From CAWHYG01 sp963833505 (lineage in GTDB: Bacteria > Eisenbacteria > RBG-16-71-46 > CAIMUX01): 64,000 bases of DNA. The stretch covers positions 310,001 through 374,000 of the forward strand of contig CAWHYG010000006.1 in the NCBI GenBank assembly GCA_963833505.1, read 5' to 3'. Each line of letters begins with the position of its first letter. Positions within the stretch are counted from its first letter, which is position 1. A program made the translations under genes and the position numbers. The notes beneath the pieces were generated by a model. That model saw only the letters and a program-made list of their open reading frames with translations. It was not told the origin of the DNA and did no database searches. Positions 27,306-34,367 of the stretch are shown in pieces.

Positions 27306-28781
27306 GTGAGTCGGGAAGCGCCCGTCATCCTTCATCTCGTGACCGATCTCAGGATCGGCGGCACGCAGAGGATCCTTCTGGAGCGCATCCGCGCCCTTCC
27401 GGAGATGCGCCACGAGGTGCTGGTTTTCTCCGAGCTGACGCGATCGGCTTCCGGCCGGAGCCCGGCGGCGAGGCCCCGAAGTCTCGGGGACTCCTCCGCC
27501 GCAAAACTCCCTAGCGCCGATCGGGAGCAGGTCCCGACCTCCGAAACAAGCATGGCGGCCCTGTTCCTGGAAGCGGGCGCTCGCGTGCACGTTCTCGGCC
27601 TGGACGGTCCGGCGGCGGCCTTCCGCGCCTGGATCTCCGGCACGCTCGATCGGCGTCTCGGCTTCATCCTCGATAAGACCCGGCCGGATCTTCTCCATTC
27701 GACGCTCTTCCACTCGCGCCTCCTTGCCGACCGGACGGCGCATCGCCGGGACCTGCCGCACGTGGCCTCGAAGGAAGGCATCGACTCGTGGATGGGGCCG
27801 GTGGAGCGCGCCCTGGAAGCCCGCGCGCTCCGCCGGGCCGTGCGGGTCGCCTGCATCTCCGAGGCCGTGCGGCGGCAGGCTCTCCGGCTCGGCGTCGATG
27901 CGGCGCGCATCCGGATGGCGCCGAACGGAATCGATCCGAGCCGGCCCGGAAGCTGGCGCATTCCCCCGCCATGGGCGAGCGGAGCCTCGGCGGGGCTCAG
28001 CGACAACGGCCGGGAGACTGCCCGCCAGCTCGAGTTGCCCGACAGCGGCGGGATCCATGAAGCCCCACGAGTCCTTGGAATCGGACGCCTGGATCGGGCC
28101 AAAGGCTGGGACGTTCTGCTGCGCGCGTTTCCGGCCGTTCTCGCAAGCTGTCCTGCGGCGACCTTGGACATCCTCGGAACCGGCGCCGAGGAAGCCGGAC
28201 TGCGCAGACTGGCCTCGCGGCTTGGGCTCGATCGCGCGATCCGGATCGTGTTGCCGGCGCTGGAGGGCGATTCTGACGAGCCCGGGACTCACGAGGTCGA
28301 TTTCCATGAGCCCGGGGGGCACGAGCCCGGGACTCATGAGGCCGATCTTCACGGGCCTGCGGCTCACGAGTCCGGCTCCGCGGAGCTCGAAGCACCTGCC
28401 TCCCGGGAGTCCACGCCGATCATCGCCGTTTCATCGCACGAAGAAACGTCCACGCCGATTCTCGTCGTCCCATCGCGCGAAGAAGGCTTCGGCCTCATCC
28501 TTCTCGAGGGGATGGCCCGCGGCCTCCCGATCGTGGCGACGACCGCCGGCGGGATCCCTGAGGTCGTCCGGCATGAGCGCGAAGCGCTGCTGGTCCCACC
28601 CGACAACCCGGAGGCGCTGGCGGCCGCGATCATCCGTCTGGCACGGGACCGGGAGCTGGCATCCCGGCTGATCGCCACCGGCCGGGAGCGCGTGAAGGCC
28701 TTTTCAATCCACTCGATGGTTCAGGCCTATCGCGCTATATACGAGGAGGTTCTGGAAGAGGCCACCAGCGGACCCCGATGA
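27306..28781 (+). CDS. GT4 family glycosyltransferase with in-frame repeat insertions
   Basis: A GT-B fold enzyme of 491 residues that probably transfers a nucleotide sugar in polysaccharide or glycolipid synthesis. N-terminal VILHLVTDLRIGGTQRILLERI is the acceptor-domain start of GT4 enzymes. The C-terminal domain has GIGRLDRAKGWDVLLRAF, SREEGFGLILLEGMARGLPIVAT with the donor-binding Glu residues, and GGIPEVV. Between the Rossmann strand ending VLPALEGD and the EEGFG motif there are about 60 residues of His/Glu/Gly repeats absent from relatives. The GTG at 27306 puts the first strand at the N-terminus; GTG 27213 is an alternative. It overlaps the next gene by 4 nt. Confidence 0.85.
   Translation: MSREAPVILHLVTDLRIGGTQRILLERIRALPEMRHEVLVFSELTRSASGRSPAARPRSLGDSSAAKLPSADREQVPTSETSMAALFLEAGARVHVLGLDGPAAAFRAWISGTLDRRLGFILDKTRPDLLHSTLFHSRLLADRTAHRRDLPHVASKEGIDSWMGPVERALEARALRRAVRVACISEAVRRQALRLGVDAARIRMAPNGIDPSRPGSWRIPPPWASGASAGLSDNGRETARQLELPDSGGIHEAPRVLGIGRLDRAKGWDVLLRAFPAVLASCPAATLDILGTGAEEAGLRRLASRLGLDRAIRIVLPALEGDSDEPGTHEVDFHEPGGHEPGTHEADLHGPAAHESGSAELEAPASRESTPIIAVSSHEETSTPILVVPSREEGFGLILLEGMARGLPIVATTAGGIPEVVRHEREALLVPPDNPEALAAAIIRLARDRELASRLIATGRERVKAFSIHSMVQAYRAIYEEVLEEATSGPR
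28278..28367 (+). repeat. 45-nt in-frame duplication inside the GT4 donor domain
   Basis: Two 45-nt units begin GAGCCCGGGACTCA at 28278 and 28323 and code for 15-residue blocks starting EPGTHE. Each unit contains a smaller CATGAGCCCGGG-like element. That core resembles the intergenic 33-nt repeat at 8549. Confidence 0.85.
28410..28487 (+). repeat. 39-nt in-frame duplication over the GT4 active-site strand
   Basis: TCCACGCCGAT occurs at 28410 and 28449. The units code for STPIIAVSSHEET and STPILVVPSREEG; the second carries the conserved strand leading to the EEGFG donor-site motif, so the first is an extra, decayed copy of it. Confidence 0.8.
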
Positions 28782-29944
28782 AGATCGTCACGCTCATCAC
28801 GCGCCTCATCCGGGGCGGCGCGCAGAGGATTGCGTTGGAGACCGCCGCCTATCTCACGGCCCGCGGACAGGACGCGCCGCTGTGGTGCGGACCGGAGACC
28901 GGCCCGGAAGGGAGCCTTCACGAGGAGGCGGCGGCCCGCGGCGTCAGGATCCGCATCTTCCCGGATCTCGTCCGGAGGGTCGATCCGGCCCGGGATCTTC
29001 GGGCCTATCGGAGCCTCACGCGGGCTCTCCGCGAGGAGTCGCCCGGCCGCCTCCACACGCACAGCAGCAAGGCCGGGATCATCGGCCGCGAAGCGGCCCG
29101 CTCGGCGCGCGTACCCTTCATCGTCCACACCGTCCACGGCTGGGGCTTCACACCGGAGACGCCCGCGATCCTGCGCTCCGTCTACGTCGCGCTCGAGCGG
29201 CGAGAGACGCGGTTCACGCGGGCGCTTCTTTTCGTCAATGAATCGGACCGCACCGAGGGTGTGAGGCTCGGAATCCTGCTGCCGGGAAGCGGTCGGATCG
29301 TGCCGCCGGGGATCGACCTGGCGAAATTCTCCTGCGAGCGCCTGGCTTCCGAACGCGCGAGAATCCGCCGTCAGCTCGGCTGGCCCGAGGAGATCCGGGT
29401 GGGCGGATTCCTCGGCCGGCTTTCACCCCAGAAGGATCCGGGGTGCGCCGTCGAGGCGGCCGCCCGGCTCTCGGCCACGCGCCCTGATCTTCGGTGGCTG
29501 ATGGTGGGAGATGGGCCGCTGGCGCCGCAGCTCCGAAAGCAATCCGGCACGGATCCGCGGCTCGCCGGGCGGATCGCATGGGTCGGGCTTCAATCCGATC
29601 CGGTGCCGTGGCTCGCAGCCATGGACGTTCTGCTCTTTCCATCGCGGTGGGAAGGTCTGCCTCTCACGATCATGGAGTCGCTGGCCGCGGGTGTTCCCGT
29701 CGCCGCCTCGGATCTTCCCGGAGTCCGGTCGCTCCTCGCGGCGTCGCCCGGCGGAGAGATTTCCTTCGAGGACTGGCTGGTGCCCTGCGGCGATCCGGGC
29801 GCGCTGGCGAGCCGGGCCGCCGCGCTGCTTGACGATCGGGAAGGCGCCTGCGCTCGGAGCCGGCAAGCCCGGCAGGTCGCGTTCGCCCGGTTCGGCATCG
29901 AGAGGATGCTCGAGACCATCGCAAAGGTCTATGAAGGCGCGTGA
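28778..29944 (+). CDS. GT4 family glycosyltransferase
   Basis: A 388-residue GT-B glycosyltransferase. N-terminal KIVTLITRLIRGGAQRIALETAAYL and RLHTHSSKAGIIGREAAR match the EpsD/WfgS-like subgroup, whose members often build exopolysaccharide or O-antigen. The C-terminal donor domain has VGGFLGRLSPQKDP, MVGDGP and FPSRWEGLPLTIMESLAAGVPV with its Glu residues. The ATGA overlap with the preceding glycosyltransferase shows translational coupling, so the two probably act in one pathway. Confidence 0.88.
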   Translation: MKIVTLITRLIRGGAQRIALETAAYLTARGQDAPLWCGPETGPEGSLHEEAAARGVRIRIFPDLVRRVDPARDLRAYRSLTRALREESPGRLHTHSSKAGIIGREAARSARVPFIVHTVHGWGFTPETPAILRSVYVALERRETRFTRALLFVNESDRTEGVRLGILLPGSGRIVPPGIDLAKFSCERLASERARIRRQLGWPEEIRVGGFLGRLSPQKDPGCAVEAAARLSATRPDLRWLMVGDGPLAPQLRKQSGTDPRLAGRIAWVGLQSDPVPWLAAMDVLLFPSRWEGLPLTIMESLAAGVPVAASDLPGVRSLLAASPGGEISFEDWLVPCGDPGALASRAAALLDDREGACARSRQARQVAFARFGIERMLETIAKVYEGA

Positions 29945-30024
29945 GCGGTTCCGGCGCGGAATGCGGCGGGAGCGCACGCCAGTGCGCGGAGCCGCGCGAG
30001 GTCGGGCCCACGACCCGGTCCGCA

Positions 30025-30125
30025 GAGGCTTTTGGGGCGCAAGGGCTCCGAGGCGTTGCTTGGATGCGCCACTTAGAGGCGTTGCTGGAAGCCGCTGATC
30101 AGAGGCGCCGCTTGGAAGCGGTGAG
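30025..30125. repeat. 25-26-nt tandem repeat, four copies, intergenic
   Basis: Units beginning GAGGC start at 30025, 30050, 30076 and 30102; GAGGCGTTGCTTGGATGCGC is the start of the second. The array lies in the gap between the converging GT4 and Nudix genes. Its period is not a multiple of three, unlike the arrays inside genes. Confidence 0.8.
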
Positions 30126-30163
30126 TACGCGGCCGCACGCAACCACCCGAGGCGCCGCCACCC

Positions 30164-30697
30164 CTACGACGGAGCCCGAAGAAACGCCTCCAACCGCCCG
30201 TCGCTCAAAGCGATCCGCATCGCGAGCAGGTCGAGGGTCGTGCACTCCTCCGCCGGCTCCGGCCCGAGAAACTCGACGCGGAACTCCTCGACCGTCACCC
30301 ACCGATGGTGTCCGCCCTCGTCGGTGCGGCGGGGTTCTCCGTCCGCCAGGCAGACGAAGTAGTGTCCCAGGAAAGGCCACGGCCCGGACGCGATCTCGAC
30401 CGTGACGAGCGGGACGACCACCCGCGCCCGGCGATCAAACCGGTCGGTGATCTCGTCTCCCGTCTGGCCGAGCACCTCCCGGAGATGGACGCCCGCCTCC
30501 TCCTCCGCTTCCCGTTCGAGGGCCGCGGCCGTCGTTTCCCCCAGACGCATCTTGCCGCCCGGAAGCTCCCAGAAGCCGTGGTAGGGATCTCCCTCCTTGA
30601 GCCGCCGCTGAAGCAGGAAGCGGGTTCGATCCGGCGAGAGGATCACGCCCTTGACGAAGGGGACGGCGAAAAGCTCCGTGGCATCCGACGGGTTCAT
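30164..30697 (-). CDS. Nudix hydrolase (NUDIX-type NTP/ADP-sugar pyrophosphatase)
   Basis: A 177-residue single Nudix domain. The Nudix box is complete: G-x5-E-x7-RE-x-EE-x-G in GKMRLGETTAAALEREAEEE followed by AGV. FWELPGGK precedes it. Such enzymes hydrolyse nucleoside diphosphates linked to another moiety; the substrate cannot be told from sequence. The ATG at 30697 overlaps the lipoprotein stop codon by one base (TGATG), so the two genes are coupled. A reading frame extends upstream of the ATG but its residues do not look like protein. Confidence 0.88.
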   Translation of the reverse strand: MNPSDATELFAVPFVKGVILSPDRTRFLLQRRLKEGDPYHGFWELPGGKMRLGETTAAALEREAEEEAGVHLREVLGQTGDEITDRFDRRARVVVPLVTVEIASGPWPFLGHYFVCLADGEPRRTDEGGHHRWVTVEEFRVEFLGPEPAEECTTLDLLAMRIALSDGRLEAFLRAPS

Positions 30698-31887
30698 CAG
30701 AATCGAGCGTAGCCCGGAATCAGTTGATAGGCCCACTGGAGCTGGATCTGGCGCCGGGGATAGACGCCGACGACGCTCGTGACCTGGACCTTCGCGTAGT
30801 TTCCTTCCGGCAGCAGGATGGCGTAGACCTCCCCGACGACGACGGTCGCGTGATCCGTCCACAGCGTGTCGGACGTCGTGTTGACGTTCCAGTTCGTGCC
30901 GATCGCCTTGAGCTTGATCCGCCGTCCGGCCCAGGCCGGATTCCGGTTCGCCAGAAGGGAAACGCTCTTCAAGCGGAGCGTGCCCGCTCCGTCCAGACTG
31001 TCGGACGTCCCGAAGTAGAGGTCCCGGTCGGCGATGCCCGAGGGATCGCTCGGATCGAGCGGCAGCACCTCCCCTTTCGCAAGGCTGACGCAGGTTCCGC
31101 CGGTCGGAAGCGCCTCCTCCCAGAGGACCAGATTGCCGGAAGGCCGCGGAGCCAGGTCGACTTCGGAGCTCAACCCGCTGTACTCCGTCGTGCCGTCCCA
31201 GGAGCGGACGCAGCGGACGCAGTAGTAGTAGCGGACCCCGAGCAGAAGGCGGAAAGCGCGGTAGGTGTGCCCGGTGTCCGGAACGGTCGCGACCTGCAGA
31301 ACGTCGAGAGAGTCGGGCGGAATATCGGCGAAGCTGTGCAAGGACCGGAGGACCTCGTAGCCCTGCCAGTCGTCGATCCCCTCGTCGGGGCTGGCCGACC
31401 ACTGCAGGTCCACGTTGGATGAGCCGACCGTGAAGCTCATCGAGAGCGGAGGGGTCAGCTCGTTCAGCGTCACCGGCAGCCTGGCGGTGGTCTCCTTGGT
31501 CGCATCCCTCACCTCCACGATGAGAGTGTCGATTCCGTGCGTCGACGCCGTCTCCCACCAGGCGGTGGAACCGGTGTTGCCCTCGGGGAAAGACCCGCGG
31601 TTCGACGTCCAGAAGTACGCGAGGGCATCTCCCGCCGGATCCTGCGCCTGCACGACTCCGAGGACCTTCTGGTGCACATGCACCCGGGAGGGCGTGACGT
31701 AGATCTGGATGATCCGGGGAGCCGTGTTCGCCGGAGGCACAGGAGCCGTGCTGTTGCCGCCGCAGCCGGCGGTGAGGAGGACGAGAAGCAGACCGAGTCC
31801 GGCAGTCGGCCGCCTCAGGCTCAACCGGCGCGCCCTCGACGGGTTTTCCGACCCGAGACCTGCGGTTGTCGTACAGAAGGATCGCAT
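30697..31887 (-). CDS. Lipoprotein with PKD/fibronectin type III-like domains
   Basis: A 396-residue exported lipoprotein. The start at 31887 gives a signal peptide ending in the lipobox LLTAGC, so the mature protein would begin at Cys and be lipid-anchored. A Pro-rich linker leads into a PKD/cadherin-like beta domain (RIIQIYVTPSRVHVHQKVL..., then FWTSNRG) and a fibronectin type III-like domain (LQWSASPDEGIDDWQGYEVLRS, YYYCVRCVRS). The rest is beta-rich and not recognised. No catalytic motif is seen; surface structural or binding functions are likely. Confidence 0.72.
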   Translation of the reverse strand: MRSFCTTTAGLGSENPSRARRLSLRRPTAGLGLLLVLLTAGCGGNSTAPVPPANTAPRIIQIYVTPSRVHVHQKVLGVVQAQDPAGDALAYFWTSNRGSFPEGNTGSTAWWETASTHGIDTLIVEVRDATKETTARLPVTLNELTPPLSMSFTVGSSNVDLQWSASPDEGIDDWQGYEVLRSLHSFADIPPDSLDVLQVATVPDTGHTYRAFRLLLGVRYYYCVRCVRSWDGTTEYSGLSSEVDLAPRPSGNLVLWEEALPTGGTCVSLAKGEVLPLDPSDPSGIADRDLYFGTSDSLDGAGTLRLKSVSLLANRNPAWAGRRIKLKAIGTNWNVNTTSDTLWTDHATVVVGEVYAILLPEGNYAKVQVTSVVGVYPRRQIQLQWAYQLIPGYARF

Positions 31888-31954
31888 CGCCTCTTGGATT
31901 CCATCCGCCAGCCCCGGCGTCTCGAACGAGACGCTACAGGAAGCTGATGCCCGC

Positions 31955-32075
31955 ACCAAGGGCTTCCGGGAGACTCAGGGCACGGCCGGCACTCAGGCCA
32001 GGAAGCGCTCCCGGGACACCCAGGAAAGCGCTGGGACCGAAGCCACGAAGCGCATCCGAGAACTCACGGGAGCGC
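31955..32075. repeat. 45-nt tandem repeat (about 2.7 copies) upstream of the lipoprotein gene
   Basis: Units begin at 31955 (ACCAAGGGCTTCCGGGAGAC), 32000 (AGGAAGCGCTCCCGGGACAC) and 32045 (ACGAAGCGCATCCGAGAACT). Copies differ at several positions. The array spans the gap between the HAD and lipoprotein genes and touches the last codons of the HAD gene. Confidence 0.7.
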
Positions 32076-32876
32076 CGGCACGGAGGCTCCGGCCGCGCTT
32101 GCCCCTCCGGGACGAGCCGAGCGCGAGAGTGCCTGCAACCGGGAAAACTCCGTGAGCAGGCTTTCGGCCGACCTGGCCTCGCCGTCAGGAACCTGTTCAG
32201 GCCTGGCGGGCCCGATCTCGGCGATCGACGCGCGCTTCTGGCTCTCGAAGTAGAGGCAGGCCCGGCCCGCCGGCGGCGCATAGCCCTTCGCTTCCAGCGG
32301 CGCGTGGAACCAGAGGGTCCACATCCCGACCGTCTTCGCCGGAACGATGTCGTTGTCGATCCGGTCGCCGACCATGAGCGCTTCTTCAGGACGGCACTCC
32401 GCTCTCTCCAGAGCCCATTGGAAGATGGCGGGCTCGGGCTTCTTGAGTCCGATCAGCTCGCTCACCGCCAGGATGCGGAAGAGATGGCGCAGGCCGGCCG
32501 TCTGGAAACCGTCCACCACTTCCTTGAGCTGGTTCGCGAGGATCCCGAGGGACACCTCGCGCGCGAGGACCTCCAAGGCATCCGCCATCCCGGGCAGGAC
32601 GTTGTGGAAGGCCATGTAGTCGGCGCGGATCCGGCTGGCGCATTCGTGCATCAGCCGGTGCAGGCCGTCCACTCCCAGGTAGCGCTCTCCCAGAACGTAC
32701 CAGTGGCCGGCCCCGTTCTCGCGGATGATCCGCTCGCGTTCCTCGAGCAGGTCCTCGAAACGCCGGGTCGAACCCGTGCGGTCGATGGCCTGGAAGAGCT
32801 CATCGTAGATGAACGCCATGACGGGATCGTCGTTCATCACGACGTTCCCCACATCGAAGAAGACCCAGCGGATCAT
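32064..32876 (-). CDS. HAD-superfamily hydrolase
   Basis: A 270-residue phosphatase-type HAD protein. Motif I is FFDVGNVV (Asp8 as nucleophile, though the second Asp of DxD is Gly, as in several haloacid-dehalogenase-like proteins), motif III Lys is in GLKKPEPAIFQWAL, and motif IV is MVGDRIDNDI. A helical cap domain lies between motifs I and II. The C-terminal 50 residues are low-complexity. The gene starts 9 nt after nuoN ends, so it is probably the last gene of the complex I operon. The substrate is unknown. Confidence 0.85.
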   Translation of the reverse strand: MIRWVFFDVGNVVMNDDPVMAFIYDELFQAIDRTGSTRRFEDLLEERERIIRENGAGHWYVLGERYLGVDGLHRLMHECASRIRADYMAFHNVLPGMADALEVLAREVSLGILANQLKEVVDGFQTAGLRHLFRILAVSELIGLKKPEPAIFQWALERAECRPEEALMVGDRIDNDIVPAKTVGMWTLWFHAPLEAKGYAPPAGRACLYFESQKRASIAEIGPARPEQVPDGEARSAESLLTEFSRLQALSRSARPGGASAAGASVPALP

Positions 32877-32885
32877 CCTCTGATC

Positions 32886-34367
32886 TTAGCGCAGAGTCAG
32901 GACCGAACCCTTGACCAATCCGAGGAGGGCGGGCACCCCGGGCAGGAATCCGTTCGGGGCGAAACCGATCCACAAGGTCCCGAGGACGCAGAGCGCGACC
33001 ACGGCGCCGGCCAGGATCGACGGTGAGATCTCGAAGGATCGGGCCTCCGCGGGACGCATGTAGAGCGCGACCAGGACCCTGAGGTAATAGGCCACGGAGA
33101 GGGCGCTGTTGAGGACGGCCACGACCACGAGCGGGCCGAAGCCGTGCGCCATCGCGTTCCGGAAGATGTAGTACTTCCCGAAGAAACCGGCCGTGGGTGG
33201 GATCCCGGCCAGGGAGATCATGAAGACGGACAGCGCCGCCCCGGCCGCCGGGCTCTTCCAACCCATCCCGGCCCATTCGCCGATCTCGAGCCGCTCTTCG
33301 CTCGGACCGCCCCAGAGGATGACGACGCCGAAGGCGCCGAGGTTCATCAAGGCGTAGGCCAGAAGGTAGTAGAGAATGCCGGAGAGGGCCTCGGCGTCGC
33401 CGGTTTTCGCGAACACCGCCAGGCCGATCATCATGGTGCCGGCGTGGGCGATCGAGGAGTAGGCCAACATCCGTTTGATGTTGCTCTGGGTCAGGGCCGC
33501 AACGTTGCCCACCGTCATCGTGACGGCGGCCACCCACCACAGAACCGCGGCCGTCCCGCCCGACCCGATCGGCATGAGCGCGAGGATCCGCGCGAAGGCC
33601 CCGAACGCGGCGGCCTTGACCGCCGTGGCCATGAAAGCGGTCACCGCCGTGGGCGCGCCTTCGTAGACGTCCGGGGTCCACATGTGGAAGGGAACGGCCG
33701 CCACCTTGAAGAGGAAGCCGGCCAAGAGGAGCAGAAATCCCGCTTGGACCATGGGCGAGGCCGTGGAGGCGAAGGCCGCCGACAGGTTGGTGGTTCCGGT
33801 GCCGGCGTAGACCAGGGCGCCGCCGAAAAGGAAGATCGCCGAGGAGAAGGCCCCGAGCAGGAAGTACTTCATCGAGGCTTCGACGCTCTTTGGATCGGTT
33901 CGAAGGAATCCGCAGAGGACGTAGAGCGGAATCGAGAGCAGCTCGAGGCCCAGGAACAGGGTCAACAGCTCGGTGGTGGAGGCGAAGAGCACCATCCCGG
34001 AAGCCGAGAAAAGCAGCAGGGCGAAGTAGTCCCCGCGGTAGCGTCCCTGCTTCCGCAGATAGCCCTCCGAAAGCGTGATCGAGCACACGGTCGCGAGACA
34101 GACCACGGCGGCGACGAAGGCTCCGAAGGAGTCGTACAGATTCATCGGACCGAACGGCCCGGCGACAGACCCGCCATGGGGCCACCGGGCGAAGATCGAG
34201 GCGAGCGCGATCAACGGAAAGGGCGAAGCCACGATGACCCAGGGGAGATTCCGCTCGCGCCCGAGAATCGCATCGAGCGCCAGGACGAAAAGCCCGCCTG
34301 CGGCCAGGATCAGGAACGGAGCCAAAGGGGCCAGGGCGCCGCCGCCAAGGGATGGAACCGGGATCAT
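32886..34367 (-). CDS. nuoN: NADH-quinone oxidoreductase subunit N
   Basis: A 493-residue antiporter-like proton-pumping subunit of complex I in the inner membrane, with about fourteen helices. Signatures are FLGLELLSIPLYVL, EASMKYFLLGAFSSAIFLFG, the VKAAAFGAFARI lysine helix, and NIKRMLAYSSIAHAGTMMIG. The ATG at 34367 was chosen because it overlaps the nuoM stop (ATGA) and begins the first helix. The frame remains open upstream through the nuoM repeat array, but that stretch is repeat sequence. Length matches the family. Confidence 0.95.
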   Translation of the reverse strand: MIPVPSLGGGALAPLAPFLILAAGGLFVLALDAILGRERNLPWVIVASPFPLIALASIFARWPHGGSVAGPFGPMNLYDSFGAFVAAVVCLATVCSITLSEGYLRKQGRYRGDYFALLLFSASGMVLFASTTELLTLFLGLELLSIPLYVLCGFLRTDPKSVEASMKYFLLGAFSSAIFLFGGALVYAGTGTTNLSAAFASTASPMVQAGFLLLLAGFLFKVAAVPFHMWTPDVYEGAPTAVTAFMATAVKAAAFGAFARILALMPIGSGGTAAVLWWVAAVTMTVGNVAALTQSNIKRMLAYSSIAHAGTMMIGLAVFAKTGDAEALSGILYYLLAYALMNLGAFGVVILWGGPSEERLEIGEWAGMGWKSPAAGAALSVFMISLAGIPPTAGFFGKYYIFRNAMAHGFGPLVVVAVLNSALSVAYYLRVLVALYMRPAEARSFEISPSILAGAVVALCVLGTLWIGFAPNGFLPGVPALLGLVKGSVLTLR

